64,000 nucleotides of DNA from Nitrososphaerales archaeon (GTDB lineage Archaea > Thermoproteota > Nitrososphaeria > Nitrososphaerales > CADDZS01), in assembly GCA_030041295.1 (NCBI GenBank), contig JASHOD010000142.1, positions 1 through 64,000 of the forward strand, in the 5' to 3' direction. Under the pieces are notes generated by a model. That model worked only from the letters and a program-made list of their open reading frames with translations, was not told the origin of the DNA and did not search any database. Position 1 is the stretch's first letter; every line of letters begins with the position of its first letter. Positions 18,192 to 26,328 of the stretch are shown here, one piece after another. Both the position numbers and the translations under genes were made by a program.

Positions 18192-18431
18192 GTGTTAACG
18201 AAACTCTGGACTGCCGAGGCGTTTAGAGCAGCCACAATATTTGGGAGCGCTAGCACCGACGAGAAGCTTCTTAGTCCGCTTGAATCGATTATAATCAATA
18301 GAGAGAAATTCAAAATTGTCTTGCTTTCCCTTTCCGCCGCGAGGTCGATAATTACTGGCGCAATTGTCGAAAAAGATGCTAATGATTCGGAGTTAGTCAG
18401 AAAAATGCCGTACAACCCAACTTTCAAATAG
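18192..18431 (+). CDS. Hypothetical protein, possibly 5'-truncated
   Basis: A 79-codon frame starting at GTG (VLTKLWTAEAFRAATIFGSA) and ending SELVRKMPYNPTFK. No family was recognised. Codon pattern and regular alternation of charged and hydrophobic residues look like a real protein. The same frame stays open upstream to 18114 and reads KWGSYECPSEDHWKSG just before the GTG, but contains no ATG, GTG or TTG there. An ATG at 18146 is in another frame. The gene may therefore be frameshifted near its start. A minus-strand frame covers the same bases but is less protein-like. Confidence 0.35.
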   Translation: MLTKLWTAEAFRAATIFGSASTDEKLLSPLESIIINREKFKIVLLSLSAARSIITGAIVEKDANDSELVRKMPYNPTFK

Positions 18432-18885
18432 TTGTCGAGGATCTGCGAGATAAGGGAATTCAAACTCATCTTTCACTCATTCGCGAGGGTTCTCAATTCA
18501 TTTAGGGCATCATGTTCAAGTCTGAAACTGATCGACTTAGTGGTCCTTTCCCTGGCCGAGCCGTTGTTATTGAAACTTGTCATTACAAACAGCTGCATCT
18601 AGTGAGATTGCCACTGATTTAATAAGAATACTTAATTCGATGGAGAGTCGAAAATCAGATAGAGGATAAGTAAAACGCAGACCTGACAAATTATTAGCAG
18701 GCCAGAGTTGCGCGCAGCTGCATTCAGTGTTTTAGAAACCAAAGGGTTTACCTTTAATTAATGCACCACTACACTCTGCATGATTACCCAAGAAGAAAGA
18801 GAGCAGAGCCTTTCAATGCATCTCGACAACGTTCGAGCTTATCAGCAACGAAGAAACGCTTTCGAAAGTTCTGGCATCGCATAGG
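18432..18885. other. Intergenic stretch, no convincing gene
   Basis: About 450 AT-rich bases. A 35-codon frame from ATG 18780 is the only start-containing plus-strand frame near the end and has no recognisable motif. No RNA gene or repeat was recognised. Confidence 0.3.
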
Positions 18886-19086
18886 TTGAAGGTGCCAAGG
18901 GTAGAACGCGTTGGTACAGATGGATTCTTGACAAAGATCGTTTGCTCTAATTGTGATCTTGAACGAACCGCTATAATTTCAAACATACAAGAAAGTGCGA
19001 AAATGGCAGGCTCGAAAAGGAATGGTAGAGAGCTAATCTCGCAAAATTCCGAGAATGGTGGACTGAGTACTTCATTGAGCGTCTAA
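18886..19086 (+). CDS. Possible small CxxC protein or remnant
   Basis: The frame reads LKVPRVERVGTDGFLTKIVCSNCDLERTAIIS, with one CxxC pair that could be half a zinc ribbon. It starts only at TTG 18886, while the open frame extends upstream to about 18785 without a standard start. The C-terminal 25 residues look random. It may be the remains of a zinc-ribbon gene or spurious; it is included because the CSNCDLE segment is distinctive. Confidence 0.25.
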   Translation: MKVPRVERVGTDGFLTKIVCSNCDLERTAIISNIQESAKMAGSKRNGRELISQNSENGGLSTSLSV

Positions 19087-19095
19087 TCCCATAGT

Positions 19096-19341
19096 CTACG
19101 TCTGCATAGCCCCGCAGTTCGGACAAGACTCTGAGGATTTTTGTGACGAAAGCTTTGCACCGCAATTGTAGCAAAAATTGCGGGCGGATCTGGGTGGAGG
19201 AGGATAGCCTCCGCCGCCTAGGTCGTCATAATTCATGCCCCTATGGTTGTTATTCCTCTTCCTAGATTGACTGATTGCGTACACAATGAGGACTACTAGG
19301 ACGATTATGCCGGGCCATACAATAGGATCGTCCCAAGCCAT
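19096..19341 (-). CDS. Membrane-anchored zinc-ribbon protein
   Basis: 81 aa. One N-terminal transmembrane segment (WPGIIVLVVLIVYAIS, about residues 9-24) is followed by a basic stretch (SRKRNNNHR), a Gly/Pro-rich linker and a C-terminal zinc ribbon with two Cys pairs (FCYNCGAKL and SCPNCGAMQ). This layout is common in archaeal small proteins of unknown function. The zinc ribbon should face the cytoplasm given the basic residues after the helix. It is monocistronic and convergent with the preceding frame. Confidence 0.8.
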   Translation of the reverse strand: MAWDDPIVWPGIIVLVVLIVYAISQSRKRNNNHRGMNYDDLGGGGYPPPPRSARNFCYNCGAKLSSQKSSESCPNCGAMQT

Positions 19342-19404
19342 TATCTCTCACTAGAGTTGATTAATTAATCACGTATTTATTCCATAACGAAACCTCGAGG
19401 ATTC

Positions 19405-19412
19405 TTTTATAA
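19405..19412 (+). promoter_or_regulatory. Putative TATA box of aldo/keto reductase 2
   Basis: TTTTATAA lies 26-33 bp upstream of ATG 19438, implying a leaderless mRNA, as for the paralogue at 11289. Confidence 0.5.
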
Positions 19413-19437
19413 TTCAAGACCTCGGAAAGATTCATTC

Positions 19438-20421
19438 ATGGAATACGTCAGGTTCGGGTCGACAGGCGTCAAAGTTTCGAAGATTTGTCTTGGTTGCATG
19501 TCCTTTGGGAACGAAGCCAAATGGATGGTAGATGGAGATGCGGCAAAATTAGTATTGAAAAGAGCCTGGGACCTCGGAATAAATTTCTTCGACACCGCCA
19601 ACGTCTATTCGAATGGGAGATCTGAAGAAATTCTTGGTGAGTTCCTTAGCGGCTTTCGCGACGATGCCGTTATCGCAACGAAAGTGTATAGCGAAATGGG
19701 GCCGCTCCCAAACCAAAGGGGGCTGTCGAGGCGACATATCATGTGGCAGTCGAGGGAGTCGCTCGCGAGATTAAAAACAAAGTACATCGACCTCTATCAG
19801 ACTCACAGGTGGGACTACCAAACCCCCACCGACGAAACTCTCTCCGCCATGACAGATCTAGTTAGAAACGGATCCGTGAATTACATTGGTGCATCCAGCA
19901 TGTGGGCGTGGCAATTTGCAAAGGCACTTTACATAAGTGACCTCAAGGGTTATGCACGTTTTGTCAGCATGCAGGATCTATATAATTTGATATACCGCGA
20001 GGAGGAAAGGGAGATGATCCCGCTATGCAAATCAGAAGGAATAGCCCAAATCCCCTGGAGTCCGACCGCGGCAGGGTTCCTTTCGGGAAGGTATTTTCAA
20101 AATGGAAAACTCGCCGCGTCGGAGAACGATAGTGCGCGACTTGCACCGGGATCCTTCACCTATTCTAGATACGTCGGAAAACCTCGGAGCGATCAGATTG
20201 TCGCTAGGACAATCGAAGTTGCGAAGAACAACGGAGTAACACCGAATCAAGTCGCTCTCGCTTGGCTATTCAAGAAGGGAGTCACGGCTCCGATAATCGG
20301 CACGTCGAAGGTCGAGCATTTGGAAGAGATGGTAGAGTCGATCAATGTCAAAATTTCAGATGATGAGACAAAATATCTTGAGGAACCTTACGCGCCGCAG
20401 CCGATATCCGGATTCACCTAA
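19438..20421 (+). CDS. Aldo/keto reductase (copy 2)
   Basis: A 327-aa paralogue of the 11289-12284 product. It begins MEYVRFGSTGVKVSKICLGCMSFGN. Tetrad residues are FFDTANVYSNGRSEE (Asp, Tyr), IATKVYSEMG (Lys) and LYQTHRWDYQTP (His). The loops after strand 7 differ (SGRYFQNGKLAASENDSARLAPGSF), suggesting a different substrate. Its last four bases overlap those of the convergent PLP-enzyme gene. Confidence 0.93.
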   Translation: MEYVRFGSTGVKVSKICLGCMSFGNEAKWMVDGDAAKLVLKRAWDLGINFFDTANVYSNGRSEEILGEFLSGFRDDAVIATKVYSEMGPLPNQRGLSRRHIMWQSRESLARLKTKYIDLYQTHRWDYQTPTDETLSAMTDLVRNGSVNYIGASSMWAWQFAKALYISDLKGYARFVSMQDLYNLIYREEEREMIPLCKSEGIAQIPWSPTAAGFLSGRYFQNGKLAASENDSARLAPGSFTYSRYVGKPRSDQIVARTIEVAKNNGVTPNQVALAWLFKKGVTAPIIGTSKVEHLEEMVESINVKISDDETKYLEEPYAPQPISGFT

Positions 20422-21521
20422 GACATTCTACCCCTAGCGAGGATCTTCCAAGTTTTCTCTACCCTTGATCCTCGCAGCCCGATCATCTCTTCGTGTTGGT
20501 TCACGCAAGTACAGCAATGATACGGGATAAATTCCAATCTATTCCCGACTGATACATCGTTGTTCTTACTCAATTCCAGCCAACCATGCTCTTCGGAAAA
20601 CTTCACAACTTCCAAACCATCCCGTCCCTTGGCTTTCGGGAATCGTTTCTGGTCAAAGTTAAAAGCTTTCGAGCCAGCATCGACAACGGCACGCGTGTCA
20701 GTTGGCTTGCTCATGACGGTACTTAGAACAGTCAGCGCACAATCGTCGTAGGTCGCGACCTCTTTCTCGACCAATCCGACATCATTGAAGAGATACATTC
20801 CCGGCTGGATTTCAGTCACGTCAGGATTTTTTGCATTGATCCAGGAACTTACCGAGGAACCTACGCTAACGACATCAACATCTAGTCCTTTATCCTTCAT
20901 TCCGCTCTTCGTGGTGCTTATGACATCCATCGCTTCCTTGCATATTTTCAATCTCTCTTCCTTAGTTTTCCCTTCGGCGACGTGCCCCTCGTAACCCATT
21001 AACCCTTTTAAGATCACGTTCTTCTGTTTTGAAATCAGTTCGGCTAGTTCGATAGCTTGTTTTGGAGTTGCGGCCCCGCATCTGTGCATACCGACGTCAA
21101 CTTCGACATACAGATCGATTTCGGATCCTGCATCAGAGCATGCCTTGCTAATTTCCATCATGTTACTTTGATCATCGACAGCCACCCCGAGATGGGTTTT
21201 CTTTGCCAGATCAGCGAGCCTTTCGAGCTTTTTTGTGCCGACGACTTCATTCGTTATGAAAATGTCATCGATTCCTTGAGAAGCGAAAACCTCGGCCTCG
21301 CTCAATTTCTGTAAGCAAACTCCACTAGACCCTGCTTCTAGTTGCAACTTTGCAATTTCCGGCACCTTGTGAGTCTTCGCGTGAGGTCGTAAATTGACTC
21401 CGCATTCCCTTGCAAAGTCTGCCATCCTTTTCATATTCTTCTCCATAATAGCGAGATCGACAAGAAGCGATGGAGTGTCCAAATCTTCCTTGTTCAAATT
21501 ACGAATCTTGAATTCTTTCAT
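20418..21521 (-). CDS. D-threonine aldolase / D-serine dehydratase-like PLP enzyme
   Basis: A 367-aa fold-type III PLP protein (alanine-racemase-like N-domain). LDTPSLLVDLAIMEKNMKRM and RPHAKTHKVPEIA carry the PLP-binding Lys. C-terminal HGWLEL and PYHCCTCVNQHE supply the His and Cys zinc ligands characteristic of the DSD1 group. Members either cleave D-threonine-type beta-hydroxy amino acids to glycine plus aldehyde or dehydrate D-serine to pyruvate. The HCC-type zinc site is compatible with either. It fits the surrounding amino-acid catabolic genes. Confidence 0.88.
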   Translation of the reverse strand: MKEFKIRNLNKEDLDTPSLLVDLAIMEKNMKRMADFARECGVNLRPHAKTHKVPEIAKLQLEAGSSGVCLQKLSEAEVFASQGIDDIFITNEVVGTKKLERLADLAKKTHLGVAVDDQSNMMEISKACSDAGSEIDLYVEVDVGMHRCGAATPKQAIELAELISKQKNVILKGLMGYEGHVAEGKTKEERLKICKEAMDVISTTKSGMKDKGLDVDVVSVGSSVSSWINAKNPDVTEIQPGMYLFNDVGLVEKEVATYDDCALTVLSTVMSKPTDTRAVVDAGSKAFNFDQKRFPKAKGRDGLEVVKFSEEHGWLELSKNNDVSVGNRLEFIPYHCCTCVNQHEEMIGLRGSRVEKTWKILARGRMS

Positions 21522-21564
21522 GGATCACCCGTTCAATAAAAGTTACTTATCGTAAAGGAAGAGG

Positions 21565-21591
21565 AAACTCCGAGTCAAAATCTCGGAGTTT
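21565..21591. promoter_or_regulatory. Perfect 10-bp hairpin between DUF996 and PLP-enzyme genes
   Basis: AAACTCCGAG and CTCGGAGTTT form a perfect 10-bp stem around a 7-base loop. It lies 37 bp downstream of the DUF996 stop and 43 bp upstream of the PLP-enzyme start, both on the minus strand. It could be a transcript-end structure, a leader element or an operator. Confidence 0.45.
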
Positions 21592-21627
21592 GTAGCGCAG
21601 AACTCTCTTTTTTTCTCCCTCGTTTGC

Positions 21628-22239
21628 TCAGCTTTTCGGCGGTATTGTCTGCCACTCCATTACAGATGGCTGTTCTTTGACAGAGAAGAATGCGATAACG
21701 AGCAGTATTTGGGAGACGAAGATAATCAAAAATCCCACTCCGATTATTGCTGTCGCGGCTCCTATGAGGTAGAGCAGACCCGCTGTCTTGAACATGTTCG
21801 CATTCAATTTAGAAGCCATCGAGCTATAGCACCTACGGACGAATACCGCCGAGATAACCAAGATTACCCATATGGAAACCAACCCCGCAACCACGGTGAC
21901 TGCTAGCCCAAAGAATTCCTGGACAGGAATATTTGGAGAAAAAGCAAACCTCGCGTCAACGAACGATCCCATGTTTAAAACTTGGTATATTGCTCCGGCT
22001 ATCGTGACTGCCGCAACGGCAATCGCTCCGATTCCAAGGGCGACTGCATTCCTCATGTTGGTGTAGATGCTTCTCTCGTTAACCATTTGAGAAATCTTTC
22101 TGATAGCCAGGAGCATCAAGACCAGCCCCGAGATTCCTAGCAACCAGCCTATATCTGGTACTGCGGCGAGTAAGACTAACAAAGCGCCTATTCCGCCTAA
22201 CACTTTGACATCCGAAAACTTCGAAGATAAAGAAGACAA
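21628..22239 (-). CDS. DUF996-family membrane protein
   Basis: 203 aa with four or five hydrophobic segments. The beginning, FSDVKVLGGIGALLVLLAAVPDIGWLLGISGLVLMLLAI, and the MVNERSIYTNMRNAV loop resemble the archaeal DUF996 family of unknown function. The C-terminus is soluble and short (QPSVMEWQTIPPKS). No enzymatic motif is visible. It is transcribed away from the divergent membrane-protein gene at 22392. Confidence 0.7.
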   Translation of the reverse strand: MSSLSSKFSDVKVLGGIGALLVLLAAVPDIGWLLGISGLVLMLLAIRKISQMVNERSIYTNMRNAVALGIGAIAVAAVTIAGAIYQVLNMGSFVDARFAFSPNIPVQEFFGLAVTVVAGLVSIWVILVISAVFVRRCYSSMASKLNANMFKTAGLLYLIGAATAIIGVGFLIIFVSQILLVIAFFSVKEQPSVMEWQTIPPKS

Positions 22240-22391
22240 TTTCTTACTTCCTCAAGTGTTCACACCATGGGGCGTGAATAAAAGACTCGCGTGTTATCGA
22301 AACGTATTGAGGACACGTTCCGCTTAAGTATCGAAAATAATGACAATTCGTTTTGGATGCAAAAAATGGTTGGAGGTGAGTCCTTGGGCGT

Positions 22392-23096
22392 TTGACTGAG
22401 GATCCTGCCCTTCGAAACGAAATAGAATCAAGCCTTAACTCAATTGCCGAAAGCTCACAGAATTGGTTAGGTCGACTGCGAAAACGACAGAGAGAAGTCA
22501 GGCTGATTACCTCATTTCTGACGGCAATCTTGATCTTCTTTGCTACACTCATCGTTGCGACGATAGTGATTCTAGTTTCAGCCCATGTGCTTGCTCCGAC
22601 TATGAGCCCTACGACAGTTTCTAACAATTTCACCAATTTCTTGAATCAACATCCTAGTTTCATATTTGACGTAGCAGCTCCGGCATTCCTCACTGGTCCC
22701 GTGTCTGGCATAGCCACTTATCTTTTGATGAGATGGAAACATGAGCAAAGAATGAAGAAATTGGCTGCCCTAATAGCGCAGATGAACAAGAAGATAATGG
22801 CTCAAGACCAATCGGCGGGGCCCTTAGAAGATGCCTTCTCTCTAACCGAACAGATTTTCACTTTGCTTCCAGACCTTGTAAGAAGCAGAAAGCAGGATTC
22901 CCTGTTATTCGGGTTTGTCGCCTTCATAGTCGCTCTTATTGGAGGAAACATTGGCAGCGCGATTTTGGTGGGCGTGATTGTTTGGATTTACTTTCGATAC
23001 GAGTTTGGCAAGAACTACGAACAGGAGATTTCAAAGTTCGAAGGACAAAGAAAAATCTTCGAACAACGCAAGAAGGACTTTATAGAAACTTTGTGA
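22392..23096 (+). CDS. Membrane protein with cytoplasmic coiled-coil segments, unknown function
   Basis: 234 aa starting at TTG. TM segments are at about residues 38-64, 85-115 and paired helices at 175-205. Charged helical stretches follow: RKRQREVR, MKRRK-type linker WKHEQRMKKL and the C-terminal YEQEISKFEGQRKIFEQRKKDF. No family was recognised. A winged-helix gene begins 11 bp downstream, so the two probably form an operon in which the membrane protein could be linked to the regulator's signal. Confidence 0.65.
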   Translation: MTEDPALRNEIESSLNSIAESSQNWLGRLRKRQREVRLITSFLTAILIFFATLIVATIVILVSAHVLAPTMSPTTVSNNFTNFLNQHPSFIFDVAAPAFLTGPVSGIATYLLMRWKHEQRMKKLAALIAQMNKKIMAQDQSAGPLEDAFSLTEQIFTLLPDLVRSRKQDSLLFGFVAFIVALIGGNIGSAILVGVIVWIYFRYEFGKNYEQEISKFEGQRKIFEQRKKDFIETL

Positions 23097-23106
23097 TGTT
23101 GAAAAA

Positions 23107-23379
23107 TTGGAAAAGCCGGATCTCTACGTCGTTGCCCGCTTCTTGGACATTATGTACAAAAACGGTCCAGCGATGAAGAAGACTAACATCCAGATGCTCT
23201 TAGGCTTGAACTATCCTCGCTTTTTGGAGTACCTTGAATGGCTTTTGAAACATAATCTTGTCGTAGAAACTATCGACGAATCCAAAGCAGAGAAAATCAT
23301 GCTTACGCCAAAGGGATATGATTCATATCACAGACTGGTAGACTGGATTAGGGAAACTCTGGATGGAGTGAAGATTTGA
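23107..23379 (+). CDS. Winged-helix DNA-binding protein
   Basis: A 90-aa single-domain protein from TTG 23107. Helices PAMKKTNIQMLLGLNYPRFLEYLEWLLKHNLV, then VETIDESKAEKIMLTPKGYDSYHRLVDWI form the helix-turn-helix and wing of the archaeal type found in many Thaumarchaeota and Sulfolobales (ArnR-like C-terminal or PhdYeF-unrelated 'predicted transcriptional regulator' folds). It probably represses or activates nearby genes as a dimer. It directly follows the membrane-protein gene. Confidence 0.75.
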   Translation: MEKPDLYVVARFLDIMYKNGPAMKKTNIQMLLGLNYPRFLEYLEWLLKHNLVVETIDESKAEKIMLTPKGYDSYHRLVDWIRETLDGVKI

Positions 23380-23386
23380 TCTTTTT

Positions 23387-23584
23387 CTAATCTAGCAGAT
23401 TCTGTTTTGCCTGCTCGTCCAACAGCTCTCGCAAACGATTTTGCTTTTCGAATATCGTCTCGTGCAATGATTCTAGTTCTGCTTTCAAATCCGTCTCCTT
23501 CTTTTCCAGTGATTCGATTTCTTGCTCTAATTTCGTAATCTTATCAGAGCTCGCGCCACCACGGCTGACCCAAGTCTTTACCAA
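23387..23584 (-). CDS. Small coiled-coil protein
   Basis: 65 aa. After a short head (MVKTWVSRGGASS) the rest is a heptad-patterned helix, ITKLEQEIESLEKKETDLKA and onward, with Leu/Ile at a and d positions. It probably forms a dimeric coiled coil. The function is unknown. It converges with the winged-helix gene. Confidence 0.55.
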   Translation of the reverse strand: MVKTWVSRGGASSDKITKLEQEIESLEKKETDLKAELESLHETIFEKQNRLRELLDEQAKQNLLD

Positions 23585-23614
23585 GTAATCTTTCCTCCCT
23601 ATCCGTTCAATTTG

Positions 23615-24318
23615 TTAGTCCTTAGTGACAGAATCTTCCTTTAAGATATTGTCCCTTTCGTCAAAGGGAAAGTGCCTAGGTTTAACTTTCAAAAAAAATC
23701 TAACACTCGGGTCCACTCTTCCTCGAAATGTTTTGACGGGATTTGACGTAAACCCGAGATAAGCCTGCTCAGAAATACGCTCGGATGGATTGTTCCTTCT
23801 GACCATATAGTACAAGCAAATTCTGATTGCTCGATGGACTCCATCAATGACAGTCAGATCCTTTACTTCAACTGCGCCGACAGCGACAAGTCTGCGGTCT
23901 CCCTTCTCCTTCACTTTCTTCTCGAGATTATCCCTGATCTTTTCGCCCTCCCGTTCCGCGATCAAGATCTTCCTTTCTTCTAAAGTTCCATTCCCGTTTT
24001 TCATCTTCCATTTCCCCTCGTCGACGCCTCCAGTGAGGTTGATTGCCTCGAAGAACCCGAAGAAAGAGAATCCGAATTTTGATCGTGGATTACTAGGATT
24101 CTTGATAGATCTTGCTTCGACAGAACGACGACTTACCATTGCGCGTGCGAGAAGAATGAGACGATTGGGCGAATGCTCCTTAGCATTATGTAACGTCTCC
24201 TATTCGCTATCTCGTCATTGTAATCGTGCGGTTTCTTGATTAATCGAGTGTAATCCTTCGAAAAATGAGAGTCGATAAATTTCTTGAAGTCTGGTCTGTC
24301 CCGATATTCAGTATCCAA
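23615..24318 (-). pseudogene. Frameshifted hypothetical protein (two overlapping frames)
   Basis: Two minus-strand frames look like halves of one protein. The upstream frame (24318-24133) starts at ATG and reads MDTEYRDRPDFKKFIDSHF and YNDEIANRRR before turning unconvincing. The second frame is open from 24199 with no start codon (ETLHNAKEHSPNRLILLARAM) and continues through ARSIKNPSNPRSKFGFSFFG and VKDLTVIDGVHRAIRICLYY to the stop at 23615. A single-base indel near 24190 would join them into about 230 aa. The IDGVHRA segment recalls ParB/sulfiredoxin-like nuclease folds, but that is weak. If intact after all, the gene is the 174-aa frame from 24139. Confidence 0.4.
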
Positions 24319-24468
24319 TTACTTCTGCCTATGTTGCCTTCCTAATCATGCCCACCAAGAGAGTAAACCCTACTCAGGATCAGCGAACCATTTCACTCAT
24401 TAGACAAAAGCTTCATGTAATTTGGTGTTAGACAAAATCTCTCTTAAAGAATCAGATACTTGAGCGTA

Positions 24469-25695
24469 TCACGCAACTGTACCAAGAGCATACTTGCTTT
24501 CGATCAAGGCGCCTATTTCGAATCGGTCGCTTTTGAAGATGGAAACATCGTAATCATGAAAACCCCCATCCAAGACGAGTCCGCTCATAATCCTTCCAAA
24601 TTCGGGACATAGTTTGAAACCATGGCCACTAAGACCAATCAAGCAATACAGACCCGGATATCCTTCGCCTTCCAAGTCGTCTATAACTGGCTCTTGGTCC
24701 GGCGTAACATCGTATACGCCAGTGTATCCTCTCAAGAACTGTCCTTTTTCCGCCATAATTGGGAGACATTCGGCGACAGACTTTGAAAAACGCTCTACTT
24801 CGGAGTATGATACGTCGATGTCATAGTTATCAGGATTCACTGCCCCCTGCGATGTATCAAGCTCCAGTTCGATGCTGCCAGCGTAAAAAAGCGAATTTCC
24901 CTCCGGTTTGTAGTACATACGCCTCGGAAAATCAAAAATCAGAGGCCTTGTTCCTTGATAGACCTCCGGTCTCCGGTAGATGATTACCGGATGACGAACC
25001 GGTTTTATCGGGATGAAGTCAATTTTAAGTTTCGCAAGTAATTCCTTTGACCAAACACCAGTCGCGAGAATAACTTTCGATGCTTCTATAGCCCCGTTTG
25101 TGGTTTCGAGTTGATAAGAGGATGAAGAGCCGTTCCCTATCTTCTTGACGTCCGTGACCCTTGTTTCGGTCATGACATTAGCGCCTAACTCCGAAGCTGC
25201 AGCGGAGAATGCATTTGAAGTGAGCGAGGGGTCAGCGTACCCAGAATTTGGTTCATAGACAATAGGCTTGAAAGAAGTTGGATCAATTTCCGGCTCTATC
25301 CTCTTTGCCTCCTCGAAATCTAACACACGAGATTCGATGCCAAGGCCGTGATGCATTATCAGGTTATCTCGGATGCCTTTCTCGGTGCTCTCGTCTCCAC
25401 CTATGATCAGGCCGGTCTGTTTAAAACCTGCAGAGCGGCCATTCATTTCTTGCTCGAATCGCTTGAAGAAGTTCAGGCTGTTAAGCGCCATCTTTGCAAC
25501 AGATGGGTTACTATAGTGCGTCCTGACCAGCGCGGTGGACCTGCTGGTTTGACCGGAAGCCATCTGGATCCCTCTCTCGAGTAATACAATGTCCTTCACA
25601 CCTCTCTTCGCAAGATGATACAGGATACTGCAACCGGTGGAGCCTCCGCCTACGATTACGACCTCGCGTTTCACAAATGTTGTGACATGACTCAA
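24469..25695 (-). CDS. FAD-dependent oxidoreductase (DAO/sarcosine oxidase-like)
   Basis: A 408-aa member of the D-amino-acid oxidase/glycine oxidase/dimethylglycine dehydrogenase superfamily. The FAD Rossmann motif is VIVGGGSTGCSILYHLAKRG, followed by LLERGIQMASGQTSRSTALVR, typical of sarcosine/dimethylglycine enzymes. C-terminal YTGVYDVTPDQEPVIDD and GLYCLIGLSGHGFKLCPEFG close the FAD site. It oxidises the C-N bond of an N-methyl or D-amino acid; the substrate is uncertain. Cytoplasmic. It lies in the amino-acid catabolic region and stands alone. Confidence 0.9.
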   Translation of the reverse strand: MSHVTTFVKREVVIVGGGSTGCSILYHLAKRGVKDIVLLERGIQMASGQTSRSTALVRTHYSNPSVAKMALNSLNFFKRFEQEMNGRSAGFKQTGLIIGGDESTEKGIRDNLIMHHGLGIESRVLDFEEAKRIEPEIDPTSFKPIVYEPNSGYADPSLTSNAFSAAASELGANVMTETRVTDVKKIGNGSSSSYQLETTNGAIEASKVILATGVWSKELLAKLKIDFIPIKPVRHPVIIYRRPEVYQGTRPLIFDFPRRMYYKPEGNSLFYAGSIELELDTSQGAVNPDNYDIDVSYSEVERFSKSVAECLPIMAEKGQFLRGYTGVYDVTPDQEPVIDDLEGEGYPGLYCLIGLSGHGFKLCPEFGRIMSGLVLDGGFHDYDVSIFKSDRFEIGALIESKYALGTVA

Positions 25696-26328
25696 CTATC
25701 TAAATCGTTTGCGAGCCGGTACTTTCCGTTACATACCCCGATCCACTCAAGAATCAAGGAATATTTGAAAAAGCTGATAGTATGAACTGGTACCGTAGAC
25801 ACTGTCGCTGTATCCGTAACCTCCGGAAGAGACGTCGGTTCCCGAAGACGGCTATACAGCGACGGAATCTATCCCACTTGAAATCAAGAACTGCATGTAC
25901 TGCCCAGCTATTGGAGGATTTACGCCGGAGTAATCGCCGAAACCCACCGCGAGCTTGGAAATGTCAGCCATACCTCCAATCATCGAAGTTACCTCGGACT
26001 CGAAAGTAGTCAGGTTGTTAGTGTATCCCTCCAGGTTCAGCTGGTCTATCGACCCCCTCGCTTAGCGTCTACGTGTTGTCGCGGGATCTCAAAACATAGT
26101 TTCTAGCAGTCCTCTTCTGAGGGGTACTGCAAAACTCTCCTTCGATTTCCGATACAGCTGCACTCGGTCCGCCCCTTGACGCATTAAACGCAGCGGTTCA
26201 ACTTACTTCTCTAAGAGAGAAAAAAGCGTTCTTGCCTTTTCTCTATTTACTCGTCCAGTCGCATGATGCTTACATGACCCACCGACGCATATAGGTTCTA
26301 AACCGTGTTTGTACCTGACTAACTTTCA
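25696..26328. other. Gene-poor gap containing a possible gene remnant
   Basis: About 630 bases between two divergently placed FAD enzymes. The only protein-like frame is the minus-strand remnant at 25852-26061. The right part is AT/GC-mixed without repeats, apart from a short TTCTCT/AGAGAA hairpin at 26207-26221. Confidence 0.4.
25852..26061 (-). pseudogene. C-terminal fragment of an unidentified protein
   Basis: An open frame of 69 codons is preceded in frame by TAA (26062-26064) and has no internal start before its conserved-looking core. It reads DQLNLEGYTNNLTTFESEVT, then GGMADISKLAVGFGDYSG and QYMQFLISSGIDSVAV, which looks like a genuine folded protein end rather than noise. The parent family was not recognised. 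Probably the tail of a deleted gene. Confidence 0.3.

Noticed and set aside
23847-24239. 130-codon plus-strand frame
   Set aside because: Its Ser/Phe-rich composition is typical of the reverse complement of Lys/Glu-rich coding sequence on the minus strand.
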